Assembly (NCBI GenBank): GCA_020832445.1
Contig: JAFIEO010000030.1
Span: forward strand, 38,432-102,431
Reading direction: 5' to 3'
Origin: Paracoccaceae bacterium
Lineage (GTDB): Bacteria > Pseudomonadota > Alphaproteobacteria > Rhodobacterales > Rhodobacteraceae
Length of the DNA: 64,000 nucleotides
Positions 1-7,827 of this stretch are shown here, piece by piece. The notes beneath the pieces were generated by a model. The model made no database searches. It worked only from the letters and a program-made list of their open reading frames with translations, and had not been told where the DNA came from. Positions within the stretch are counted from its first letter, which is position 1, and every line of letters begins with the position of its first letter. The position numbers were made by a program, and so were the translations under genes.

Positions 1-234
1 CAGCCCTTTCAGCTTGCGGAAAATCAGTGTGCGATGTGCCCATGGGCATGCATAAGACACATACAGATGATAGCGCCCCGCTTCCGCCTTGAACCCGCCT
101 TCGCCCGATGGCCCTGCGCTGCCATCTGCTGTGACCCAGTTGCGAAACCGCGACGTGTCGCGTTTGAACGCGCCGCCGGTTTTACTGGTATCATACCATT
201 CACTTGACCATTCGCCGTCAATCAATCGGCCCAT
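1..234 (-). CDS. yqjG: glutathionyl-hydroquinone reductase (xi-class GST), N-terminal part
   Basis: The first 78 codons of a minus-strand gene run off the left edge of the window. I translated it from the ATG at 234; a GGAGG ribosome site lies about seven bases upstream of it. The protein begins MGRLIDGEWSSEWYDT and reaches the motif CPWAHR at residues 63-68. That motif is the hallmark of the xi-class glutathione transferases (YqjG/ECM4), whose Cys63-type residue forms a mixed disulfide with glutathione while reducing glutathionyl-hydroquinones in the cytoplasm. Family assignment rests on this N-terminal third only; the C-terminal helical domain is outside the window. Confidence 0.85.
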   Translation of the reverse strand, partial: MGRLIDGEWSSEWYDTSKTGGAFKRDTSRFRNWVTADGSAGPSGEGGFKAEAGRYHLYVSYACPWAHRTLIFRKLKGL

Positions 235-333
235 ATTAAACCCTCCATTTGCTTGGATGGACATATGGGCCAAGGTGGTGGTGGCGCAATCTGCATTCAC
301 GCACGCGCCCTGTGCATTAGCTGCGCACACACC

Positions 334-1506
334 CTATTGCAGGTCTTTGAACGCCGCCTGCAAGCGCGCCACCGCAGTTTCAACCACTGATCGCGGCGCC
401 CCAAGGTTGAAACGCAGATAGGATGTGCCGCCCGTGCCAAATGTCGGCCCGTGATTGGCGGCAATTTGGGCGTCACGCTCGACCCTTGCGGTGAATTCCT
501 GCGGGTCCATGCCCGTGCCCGAAAAATCCACCCAAGCCAGATAGGTGGATTGCAACGCCATGGACTGCACACCGGGAATGGCATTCATGCCTGCATCAAA
601 CACCCGCCGGTTGCCATCCAGATAGGTGCACAGCGCATCAACCCATTCCGCGCCCGCTGGCGAATACGCCGCCGTCACCGCATGCAGACCAAAGGAATTG
701 GGCGAAATGCCCATCGCGGCCATTGTCGTGGCGAACTGCCCGCGCAATTTGTCATCGGCAATGATGACATTGCCGCAATGCGTGCCAGCAAGGTTGAATG
801 TCTTGGATGCGGCGGTCAGCATAACCAGACGGTCCGCGCAATCCGGTGCGGCCACCGGCATGGGAACATGCGTGGCACCGGGCATGACCAGATCATGGTG
901 AATTTCATCTGACACCAACAGCAGATCATGACGCGCGCAGAAATCGGCGACATCACGCAATTCCTGCGCCGTCCACACACGCCCGCCGGGGTTATGCGGT
1001 GAACACAGGATCAGCATGCGTTCCTGCCCCGTCATCAGTGCATCAGCGGCGTCGAAATCCATTTCATAGGCACCCTCATTCAGCGCCAGCGGGCATTCGA
1101 CCACCTTGCGCCCTGCGGCGTGAATGGTGCGCGCAAAGGCATGATAGACGGGCGTGAACAGCACCACCCCGTCACCCGGCTGTGTCCATGTGTGCAAACA
1201 CAGGCCAACTGCATTCACCAACCCGTGCGTGGTGAAAATATGGGCAGAATCCACCTGCCAGCCATGGCGGTTTGCCATCCACCAGCAAATTGCGGCGCGA
1301 TACGCATCATCATCACCGAAATAGCCATACACGCCATGGTCCACCGCCTTTTGCAGCGCGTCCTGCACACAGGAAGGCGGGCGAAAGTCCATATCGGCCA
1401 CCCACATGGAAATTCCGGTGTCGGGGGATACGCCATAGCGGTCCTGCATCATGTCCCATTTCATGGAATGGGTGCCGCGCCGGTCGATGATCTGGTCAAA
1501 ATTCAT
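334..1506 (-). CDS. patB: MalY/PatB-family PLP-dependent aminotransferase / C-S lyase
   Basis: A 390-residue fold-type I PLP enzyme. It starts at the ATG at 1506 (MNFDQIIDRRGTHS), which has a GGAGG site upstream. A longer frame extends to 1761 but runs across the start of the divergent def gene and is not needed. Visible motifs are SDEIHHDL around Asp200 (binds the pyridine nitrogen) and SKTFNLAG with Lys235 as the Schiff-base lysine. These match the MalY/PatB family, which cleaves the C-S bond of cystathionine-like substrates or acts as an aminotransferase. Substrate cannot be decided from sequence. It is divergent from def, with about 100 bases between the two starts. Confidence 0.85.
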   Translation of the reverse strand: MNFDQIIDRRGTHSMKWDMMQDRYGVSPDTGISMWVADMDFRPPSCVQDALQKAVDHGVYGYFGDDDAYRAAICWWMANRHGWQVDSAHIFTTHGLVNAVGLCLHTWTQPGDGVVLFTPVYHAFARTIHAAGRKVVECPLALNEGAYEMDFDAADALMTGQERMLILCSPHNPGGRVWTAQELRDVADFCARHDLLLVSDEIHHDLVMPGATHVPMPVAAPDCADRLVMLTAASKTFNLAGTHCGNVIIADDKLRGQFATTMAAMGISPNSFGLHAVTAAYSPAGAEWVDALCTYLDGNRRVFDAGMNAIPGVQSMALQSTYLAWVDFSGTGMDPQEFTARVERDAQIAANHGPTFGTGGTSYLRFNLGAPRSVVETAVARLQAAFKDLQ

Positions 1507-1608
1507 GAGGTGCCTCCGGTTTTGGAACAAGCTGGCCTGTGCGCGTGCGCGCTGCAAGCGGAAAATGCCCCATTGAACAGGCGTGTGGCTTGGCTTAAAT
1601 CGCAAATC

Positions 1609-2130
1609 ATGACCCTGCGCCCGATCCTGATACACCCCGACCCGCGGCTGAAGAAGCCTTGCACCCCGATTGACGGGATAACCCCTGATATTGGCAAGCT
1701 GGCAGAAGATATGCTGCAAACCATGTATGATGCCCCCGGCATTGGACTGGCCGCGCCACAAGTGGGCGTGTTAAAGCGCATGTTCGTCATCGATTGCGTC
1801 AAGGAAGAAGGCGAGGCCCCCCGCCCCATGGTGCTGATCAACCCCGAAATCATCGCCACATCGGACGAGATGAACACCTATGAAGAAGGGTGTCTGTCCA
1901 TCCCCGAACACTACGCCGAAGTCACCCGCCCCAAGCTGGTAACCATGCGCTGGATGGGCCTTGACGGGAAAATGCACGAAGACGAATTTGACGGGCTTTG
2001 GGCCACCTGTGCACAGCATGAGCTGGACCACCTGAACGGCAAGCTGTTCATCGACCATCTGGGCGCGATCAAACGTCAGATGATCACGCGCAAGATGGTC
2101 AAACTGAAACGCGAACAGGCCCGTGGATGA
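1609..2130 (+). CDS. def: peptide deformylase
   Basis: A 173-residue peptide deformylase, which removes the formyl group from the initiator methionine of nascent proteins. All three metal-site motifs are intact: GIGLAAPQ (residues 44-51), EEGCLS with Cys95 as metal ligand, and QHELDH with His137, Glu138 and His141. Length is normal for type I PDFs. The start is the ATG at 1609 (MTLRPILIHPDP); the upstream frame to 1120 is antisense to patB. It is followed by a 4-base ATGA overlap with a degenerate paralogue and then fmt. The three genes probably form one unit covering removal and addition of the formyl group. Confidence 0.95.
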   Translation: MTLRPILIHPDPRLKKPCTPIDGITPDIGKLAEDMLQTMYDAPGIGLAAPQVGVLKRMFVIDCVKEEGEAPRPMVLINPEIIATSDEMNTYEEGCLSIPEHYAEVTRPKLVTMRWMGLDGKMHEDEFDGLWATCAQHELDHLNGKLFIDHLGAIKRQMITRKMVKLKREQARG

Positions 2131-2621
2131 GTGTGCGGCCCTGTATCCCGTGGCCTGATAAACGCCTGCGCAGTCCTGCGGCACCGGTTGATGCAATTAC
2201 CGACGACATTCGCGCCATCTGGGCGGATATGATCGACACGATGGAAGCGATGCCCGGTGTCGGGCTGGCCGCGCCGCAAATTGGCGTCATGCTGCGGCTG
2301 GCGGTGGTGGACGCGTCGGACAATCGCGGGCAGGTGGTGCGCATGGCCAACCCCGAAATTCTGCACGCCAGCGCGCAGATGCGCAGCCATGACGAAGCCA
2401 GCCCCAACCTGCCCGGTGTCTGGGCCAGCATCGACCGGCCCCGCGCCGTGACGGTGCGGTTTATTAATGACACCGGCGCACCCGAAGACCGTGATTTCGT
2501 GGGTCTTTGGGCAACGTCCGTGCAGCACCAGATCGACCACCTGAACGGCAAGATGTATTTTGACCACCTAAGCAAGCTGAAGCGCGACATGCTGTTGCGC
2601 CGCGCCAGAAAGGCGGGTTGA
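2127..2621 (+). CDS. peptide deformylase-like protein lacking catalytic residues
   Basis: A 164-residue paralogue of the upstream deformylase, overlapping it by ATGA. The fold motif GVGLAAPQIG is kept (residues 44-53). The metal-binding Cys segment has become EASPNLP (Ser92 in place of Cys), and the HExxH motif is HQIDH (His134, Gln135, His138), so both the Cys ligand and the general-base Glu are lost. A hydrolytic deformylase role is therefore unlikely. I infer either a regulatory or binding role, or an enzyme repurposed for another reaction. The reading frame is complete and coupled to fmt (stop and start adjacent), so it is not an obvious pseudogene. Confidence 0.8.
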   Translation: MSVRPCIPWPDKRLRSPAAPVDAITDDIRAIWADMIDTMEAMPGVGLAAPQIGVMLRLAVVDASDNRGQVVRMANPEILHASAQMRSHDEASPNLPGVWASIDRPRAVTVRFINDTGAPEDRDFVGLWATSVQHQIDHLNGKMYFDHLSKLKRDMLLRRARKAG

Positions 2622-3524
2622 ATGCGCGTTATCTTCATGGGCACGCCGGATTTTTCGGTTGCCGCACTTGATGCAATCCATGCCGCGCATGATGTCGTGT
2701 GCGTCTATACCCAGCCCCCGCGCCCTGCGGGCCGTGGCAAACAGCCCCGCCCGACGGCGGTGCATGCGCGCGCCGATGCACTTGGCCTGCCTGTGCGCCA
2801 CCCCGTCAGCCTGAAGGATGCACAGGCGCAGGCCGAATTTGCAGCCCTTGGCGCGGATGTGGCCGTAGTGGTGGCCTACGGGCTGATCCTGCCGCAAGCT
2901 GTGCTGGATGCGCCGCGCATGGGCTGCCTGAATATCCACGCCTCGCTTCTGCCGCGTTGGCGGGGGGCGGCGCCGATCCAGCGTGCGATCATGGCAGGCG
3001 ATGATGACACCGGCATTTGCATCATGCAGATGGAAGCGGGGCTGGATACAGGGCCGGTTCTGCTGTTTGACTCCACCCCCATTGGCGACGATGACACCGC
3101 CCAGACCCTGCATGACCGCCTGTCGCAGATGGGTGCGGGGCTTATTGTCCGCGCGCTTGACCGCCTGCCCGACCTGACGCCCCAACCGCAGCCCGAAACG
3201 GGCGTCACCTATGCCGCCAAGATCGACAAGGCCGAAGCCCGCATTGACTGGACGCGCCCCGCTGATGAGGTTGCACGCCAGATCCGCGCGCTGTCGCCCT
3301 TTCCGGGCGCATGGTGCGAAACCCCGTTGGGGCGGCTGAAACTGCTGCAAGCGCAGGCCGTTGACGGAACCGGCGCACCGGGCGAAGTGCTGACAGGGCT
3401 GACAATCGCCTGCGGCAAGGGGGCGGTGCAGGTGACTGACGTGCAACGCGAAGGCAAGCGCGCCATGTCAGCGGCGGAACTGCTGCGTGGGGCGGGGTCC
3501 GTGACAGGTGTGGTTTTCAGCTAA
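2622..3524 (+). CDS. fmt: methionyl-tRNA formyltransferase
   Basis: A 300-residue Fmt, which formylates Met-tRNAfMet using 10-formyl-tetrahydrofolate before translation initiation. It begins [13 protein letters not shown] and carries the formyltransferase signature [17 protein letters not shown] with the catalytic Asn and His. The matching Asp lies in GLDTGPVL. The C-terminal OB-like tRNA-binding part is present, and length is close to the usual 305-315. The ATG follows the stop of the deformylase-like gene without a gap, so translation is probably coupled. Confidence 0.96.
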   Translation: MRVIFMGTPDFSVAALDAIHAAHDVVCVYTQPPRPAGRGKQPRPTAVHARADALGLPVRHPVSLKDAQAQAEFAALGADVAVVVAYGLILPQAVLDAPRMGCLNIHASLLPRWRGAAPIQRAIMAGDDDTGICIMQMEAGLDTGPVLLFDSTPIGDDDTAQTLHDRLSQMGAGLIVRALDRLPDLTPQPQPETGVTYAAKIDKAEARIDWTRPADEVARQIRALSPFPGAWCETPLGRLKLLQAQAVDGTGAPGEVLTGLTIACGKGAVQVTDVQREGKRAMSAAELLRGAGSVTGVVFS

Positions 3525-3577
3525 GGCTAGGCAGGCAGGGTCGACGCTGGCGGGATGGGGCGTTTTGGTATTCCCAA

Positions 3578-3733
3578 GGCGCGGAGCAAAGGCCGTAGGC
3601 CGCCGCGCCATCGGTGGGCCGTCCCGCGGCCTGCCGATTTGGCCAGCGACACGCCAAGCCATTTAAGTAAGGGGTATGCAGCTTGCATAAAGTGCACCCC
3701 TCACATGTCGGATCGGCAGCCCCCGGCCCACCG
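3578..3733. repeat. dispersed palindromic intergenic element, copy 1
   Basis: A 156-bp non-coding element filling most of the gap between the convergent fmt and trmB genes. A close copy lies at 45945-46099. It starts with a hairpin (GGCGCGG at 3578-3584 pairing with CCGCGCC at 3601-3607). It is then bounded by the inverted arms CGGTGGGCCG (3610-3619) and CGGCCCACCG (3724-3733). The interior contains a smaller palindrome around TATGCAGCTTGCATA (3675-3689). The two copies are near-identical in the left 55 bases and the arms and diverge in the middle. It resembles a REP/MITE-like family; I do not recognise a named one. Confidence 0.75.
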
Positions 3734-3792
3734 ATAGCGCGGGCTTTGCAAGTGCTTCAATGTTGCAATCCAGCCAGTTTCACACGCCAGCG

Positions 3793-4518
3793 TCACCCCC
3801 GCACAGGGTGTTCATTGCGCCGAAACGTCAGGTAATGGGGCGCACGCCCTTCGCGCAGGGCTTTTTGTTCATACCGTGTGGAATACCAGTCATCCCATGG
3901 CTGCACCCAATCGGCGGGCGCGGGCGTCAGGCAATCGAAACCGGCGGCGGGCACTTCGTCCATTGTCTGGCGCACATAATCGGGAATATCGGTTGCCACG
4001 CGAAATATCGCACCCGGTTTCAGCACCCGCGCCAACTGGTCCAGATATCCCGCCGTCACAAAACGGCGGCGGTGGTGGCGGGCTTTGGGCCATGGGTCGG
4101 GATACAGCAAAAACGCACGATCAAGGCATTCGTCGGGCAGCACATCAAACAGGTCACGCACATCCCATGGATAGACGCGCAGGTTGCGCACACCCGCCTG
4201 CCGGATTTTGCCCAACAACATGGCCACGCCATTGATATAGGGTTCACAGCCGATAATCCCCACATCAGGATTTTGCGCGCATTGATGCACCAGATGCTCG
4301 CCCCCGCCAAACCCCACTTCCAGCCAAAGCGGGCGCGCATCGCCGAAGAAATCTTCGGGGTTCACAATATGCCGGTCGGGGTTGTCTTGCACGCTGACAC
4401 CCTTGGGGTGCAACTGGGCCAGATCCTGATCCAGATAGCGCTGTTGCGCGGGCTTCAGGGACTTTCCCTTGATTCGGCCGTAAAAATTGCGCGTCTGCGG
4501 TGCCTTGGGCGGTAACAT
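3793..4518 (-). CDS. trmB: tRNA (guanine-N7-)-methyltransferase
   Basis: A 241-residue SAM-dependent methyltransferase that makes m7G46 in the variable loop of tRNAs. The SAM-binding segment LEVGFGGGEHLVH and the family motif LLYPDPWPKARHHRRRF (substrate and catalytic region) are clear. The frame is open to 4611, but I chose the ATG at 4518 (MLPPKAPQTRNFYGR) because conserved TrmB sequence begins there. The extra upstream residues look untypical. It stands alone on the minus strand, convergent with fmt across the repeat element. Confidence 0.93.
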   Translation of the reverse strand: MLPPKAPQTRNFYGRIKGKSLKPAQQRYLDQDLAQLHPKGVSVQDNPDRHIVNPEDFFGDARPLWLEVGFGGGEHLVHQCAQNPDVGIIGCEPYINGVAMLLGKIRQAGVRNLRVYPWDVRDLFDVLPDECLDRAFLLYPDPWPKARHHRRRFVTAGYLDQLARVLKPGAIFRVATDIPDYVRQTMDEVPAAGFDCLTPAPADWVQPWDDWYSTRYEQKALREGRAPHYLTFRRNEHPVRG

Positions 4519-4704
4519 ATGCTCATTCCATGGGTTTTGCGCGGTCGGTATGCAGGTGCAGGCAGCTTGGGTCAAGCTGCTTGGGGGAATGGGTTTACAA
4601 ACAGCATCCAAACCCCCATGTTTGAACCTGCAAGCCCAGAGTCACCGTGCGAGATTGCGCGCCTCTGACAAACCCACAACTCCCCCTACTCGGAAGGATA
4701 TACC

Positions 4705-5133
4705 ATGACGCAAGCAAAAGCGGGCGATACTGTGCGTATTCACTACACTGGAACCTTGGCAGACGGGTCGGTTTTCGACAGCTCCGAAGGCCGCGATCCG
4801 CTGGAATTCCAGCTTGGCGCAGGCGCAATCATCCCCGGTCTGGACCGCGCGATTGACGGCATGACGGTCGGCGACCAGAAAACCGTGACCATCCCCAGCA
4901 CCGAAGCTTACGGCGAGTACCAGCCCGAAGCCCGCCAAGACGTTCCGCGCGACCAGATTCCCGCCGATATTCCGCTGGACCCGGGCACCATGTTGCAGAT
5001 GCAAACCCCCGACGGGCGCGCAATGCCGGTCACTGTGGCCGAAGTGACAGAACAGGCGGTAACGCTGGATGCGAACCACCCGCTGGCCGGCAAAGACCTG
5101 ACCTTCGCGGTAGAGGTCGTTTCAGTAAATTGA
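4705..5133 (+). CDS. FKBP-type peptidyl-prolyl cis-trans isomerase, SlyD-like
   Basis: A 142-residue SlyD-type FKBP. The N-terminal FKBP segment (GDTVRIHYTGTLADGSVFD) is followed by the inserted-flap region around residues 65-120 and a final FKBP strand, as in SlyD and FkpB. It would speed proline isomerisation and chaperone folding in the cytoplasm; no signal peptide is visible. It lacks the long His/Cys-rich metal-binding tail of E. coli SlyD, so a nickel role is not supported. A GGAAGG site precedes the ATG at 4705, and a strong hairpin follows the stop. Confidence 0.9.
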   Translation: MTQAKAGDTVRIHYTGTLADGSVFDSSEGRDPLEFQLGAGAIIPGLDRAIDGMTVGDQKTVTIPSTEAYGEYQPEARQDVPRDQIPADIPLDPGTMLQMQTPDGRAMPVTVAEVTEQAVTLDANHPLAGKDLTFAVEVVSVN

Positions 5134-5139
5134 TAACAC

Positions 5140-5182
5140 AACACCACAAGCGGGCATCCTTGCATTGCCCGCTTGTGGTGTT
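5140..5182. terminator. bidirectional hairpin terminator
   Basis: A perfect 17-bp stem (5140-5156 with 5166-5182) with a nine-base loop sits between the convergent FKBP gene and the RTX-type gene. It starts seven bases after the FKBP stop. The T-tract on the plus strand is only two bases, so it may act by stem strength alone and serve both directions. Confidence 0.7.
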
Positions 5183-5195
5183 CCCGCGCGTCCCG

Positions 5196-6200
5196 TCATT
5201 CTGCGGCAATACCCAACAGGTCGGGGTATTCCGGCACCAGCGCAATATCCTGCGCAGTCAGCCCCGCACCATGGGCAACATTGGCAATCAAATGACCATC
5301 CAGCCAGATCTGTGCCGTGTCAGGGTCAGTGGGGCTGAACTGCACTGAAAGCTGCGGCTCGGTCAGTCGCGACGGGTCGTAGTGCAAAACAATCTGATCA
5401 TCCTGCGGGTTGAAATCGACAATGGTGACAGCGGCCTGTCCATGCAACCAATCGCCCAGCGCAAATGTATCAGAACCATCGCCGCCATTCAGGTAATCGC
5501 CCTGACCGGCAATCAGCAAATCATCGCCGTCGCCGCCATTCAGGAAATTGCGCCCGCTGATATCATGCCCGTCGTCATCCAGCGCAACACCCACCAGCGT
5601 GTCATTGCCCGCACCGCCATTCAGCGTGTTGTTGCCTTCACCGGCAATCAGCAGATCATCCCCTGCGCCGCCAATCAGTGTATCATCCCCCGCGCCACCG
5701 ATCAGCGTGTCATTCCCTTCGCCGCCATTCATATAGGCATCGCCCTGACCGGCTTGCAGCCAGTCATCGCCGCCAAGGCCCGCAAGGGTGTCGTTTCCGG
5801 CCCCGCCAGTCAGCGTGTCGTCCAGATTGCTGCCTTGTAACAACGCCGCACTGTCCCCGCCATTCAGGTTCAGCGGTTCTTCAGGGTCCGGTTCCGGGAA
5901 TTTGTCAGAGCTGTGAATGCGTTCATCCAGATCATCGAACAATCCCGCCACATCCGGCGCATCGAAGAAATACAAGGCTTCTTCCTGATCTGCGGCACTG
6001 CCATTCACACCGTCATCCGCATCAAGCTGGCCCAGCACACCGCCTGAGCTTGTTGTCATAGCGGACTGCGATTCCGCATCATCATTGACGTCATCGGGGG
6101 AATCATCCGCCTGATCTTCAGACTCTTTGGACGTTGCAAGCATGCCGTCCGCCGCAATGCCTGCAAGCAAGGCACCAAACAAACCCATCATCAAAAACAT
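5196..6200 (-). CDS. RTX-type calcium-binding repeat protein
   Basis: A protein of about 334 residues. A hydrophobic N-terminus ([19 protein letters not shown]) may be a signal or anchor segment. An acidic linker follows, rich in D, E, S and Q, to about residue 115. Next come RTX nonapeptide repeats of the GGxGxDxL type (for example [17 protein letters not shown]) to about residue 245, then a C-terminal beta domain. RTX repeats bind calcium and fold outside the cell. There is no protease, lipase or toxin domain, and no type I secretion gene nearby, so function is unknown. I prefer the ATG at 6200 to a GTG at 6215; the first residues are uncertain. Confidence 0.75.
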   Translation of the reverse strand: MFLMMGLFGALLAGIAADGMLATSKESEDQADDSPDDVNDDAESQSAMTTSSGGVLGQLDADDGVNGSAADQEEALYFFDAPDVAGLFDDLDERIHSSDKFPEPDPEEPLNLNGGDSAALLQGSNLDDTLTGGAGNDTLAGLGGDDWLQAGQGDAYMNGGEGNDTLIGGAGDDTLIGGAGDDLLIAGEGNNTLNGGAGNDTLVGVALDDDGHDISGRNFLNGGDGDDLLIAGQGDYLNGGDGSDTFALGDWLHGQAAVTIVDFNPQDDQIVLHYDPSRLTEPQLSVQFSPTDPDTAQIWLDGHLIANVAHGAGLTAQDIALVPEYPDLLGIAAE

Positions 6201-6466
6201 ATTGCACCACCCCACATGGCAACGAGTAACCGAAATTCATTTCGCTTAATGTTCTTATTATCTCATAGTTTGCGGGATTCTCACAGCGGTATCCGGCAAA
6301 CCCGCAGGTGAATCTGGGAAACTAGTTAACGCCGGTCATGGAAAAATAGGCTTTTCTTGGTGCCGTAAATGGTCTATCCGGCGCGCCTGTGCCTTTGGCA
6401 TGGTATAACGGCCCTGCTGGACGACATCCCGGCCTGCGCCAAAACCCTAATACACAGGAGATCCCG

Positions 6467-6736
6467 ATGTCGATCACCGTAGAAGACAAGACCCGCCTGA
6501 TTCAAGAATTTGCCCGTGGCGAAGGCGACACCGGCTCGCCCGAAGTTCAGGTTGCTGTGCTGACCAAGCGCATCACCAACCTGACAGAGCATTTCAAAAC
6601 CCACAAAAAAGACAACCATTCCCGTCGTGGGCTTTTGAAACTGGTGGCCACACGCCGCAAGCTGCTGGATTATGTGCGCAGCAAGGATGAAGCCCGTTAC
6701 CGCGTTCTTATCGCGAAACTGGGCATCCGCCGCTAA
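6467..6736 (+). CDS. rpsO: 30S ribosomal protein S15
   Basis: An 89-residue S15, which binds 16S rRNA in the central domain of the small subunit. The start is the ATG at 6467 ([11 protein letters not shown]), with CAGGAG about ten bases upstream. The family core [11 protein letters not shown], the [19 protein letters not shown] helix and the ending AKLGIRR are all present. The 266-base gap upstream of it (6201-6466) must hold its promoter; I cannot identify one with confidence. A clear terminator follows. S15 often autoregulates through a structured leader in other bacteria; no such fold is evident here. Confidence 0.97.
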   Translation: MSITVEDKTRLIQEFARGEGDTGSPEVQVAVLTKRITNLTEHFKTHKKDNHSRRGLLKLVATRRKLLDYVRSKDEARYRVLIAKLGIRR

Positions 6737-6760
6737 GTCGCGACATATACCAGGATTTGA

Positions 6761-6789
6761 ACGCCCGTCTTGCAAAAGACGGGCGTTTT
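6761..6789 (+). terminator. rho-independent terminator after rpsO
   Basis: An 11-bp GC-rich stem (6761-6771 with 6776-6786), a GCAA tetraloop and a TTTT run, beginning 24 bases after the rpsO stop. It separates rpsO from the polysaccharide/PKS gene train. Confidence 0.9.
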
Positions 6790-6943
6790 CATTTCAGGCA
6801 GTCCGCCCGCAGATAGGGCAAAAGTGACAGCATATGGCCGTTAAATTGCCTTATTTCTGTCGCCAAACAGCGCCATACGCTGATACATATCACGATAAGG
6901 AAACAATCGCGTTCTAGAAGTGCGTCCGGTGGCAGGTATGATT

Positions 6944-7825
6944 ATGGTAAACACGCGAAAGCTGGAACAGCTTATGAAGCGTTCGGGACCGGCCAGAACA
7001 CCTGGCAAGGGGCAGCCGGATACCATGCCGGTGCGGCGCGGACTTGCACTTTCGGGCGGTCCTGCGCAGCGCAATGATATTGCCAGCCCCCCTGCCGAAG
7101 CGCCTGTCGTTCCATGGAATGCCGAGGCGTGGGACCACCTTGATGCGGTTACCCCCGACACCCGCGTGGAAAAAAACGTTCGTTTATTCAACCAACACGC
7201 CCGCACCCCGGCGGTGACGGCAATGTTTGATGTCTTGCGCACCCAGCTTGTGCAGACCTTTCGCAAACGCGGCTACCGCTGTCTGGGGATCGCATCGCCC
7301 TATGCAGATGCAGGCGCCAGTTTTGTCACTGCCGGGCTTTTGGCCAGTTTCGCGCGGCGCTCTGATCTGCATGTCGTAGGGCTTGACCTTAATTTTGCCG
7401 ACCCCGCCCTGCACCGCTATTTCGAAGCGGTGCCAAACGGGCCTATCCTGCCTGCGCTGACGGGTGAAATCCCGATAGAATCGCATCTGCGGCGCGCCAA
7501 TTCGGCGCTGGCCCTTGGGTTCAACCAGCCCGCCCCCCAAACCGCGCAAGGCAACGCCGCATTCCCCGCCGAGGATTTTGCAGATTTCGTGCAGGATATT
7601 CTGGGCTTTATTGCACCGGATTTCATTATCTGCGACCTGCCCCCCCTGCTAAAGGGTGACACGGCCATGAACCTTCTTCCGGGGATCGATGCGGTTCTGG
7701 TGGTTTCCGACAGTCGCAAAACCAGCGCCGAAGATATTGCAGCCTGTGAACGGGTGCTGGACGATCAGGCGGCGTTTCTTGGCGTTGTGATGAACCGCGC
7801 AGCCGCCGCACCAGAGGGGCGCTGA
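6944..7825 (+). CDS. CpsD/Wzc-kinase-like ATPase with degenerate P-loop
   Basis: About 293 residues, similar in layout to the cytoplasmic tyrosine-kinase half of Wzc/CpsD systems, which control polysaccharide export by partnering a Wzz-type membrane protein. Upstream of the ATPase core is FDVLRTQLVQTFRKRGYRCLG, typical of the family. Where a P-loop (GxxxxGKT) should be, the sequence reads SPYADAGASF, with no GK. A Walker A'-like VGLDLNFADP and a Walker B-like FIICDLPP remain. No C-terminal tyrosine cluster is visible. I infer a pseudo-kinase or structural partner. The start is unclear: the ATG at 6944 has GGCAGG seven bases upstream, but 6938 (ATG) and 6920 (GTG) are possible. Confidence 0.75.
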   Translation: MVNTRKLEQLMKRSGPARTPGKGQPDTMPVRRGLALSGGPAQRNDIASPPAEAPVVPWNAEAWDHLDAVTPDTRVEKNVRLFNQHARTPAVTAMFDVLRTQLVQTFRKRGYRCLGIASPYADAGASFVTAGLLASFARRSDLHVVGLDLNFADPALHRYFEAVPNGPILPALTGEIPIESHLRRANSALALGFNQPAPQTAQGNAAFPAEDFADFVQDILGFIAPDFIICDLPPLLKGDTAMNLLPGIDAVLVVSDSRKTSAEDIAACERVLDDQAAFLGVVMNRAAAAPEGR

Positions 7826-7827
7826 CA

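Noticed and set aside
334..1761. 475-residue long version of the patB frame
   Set aside because: The extra N-terminal part overlaps the def start antisense and has no family sequence. The 1506 start has a good ribosome site.
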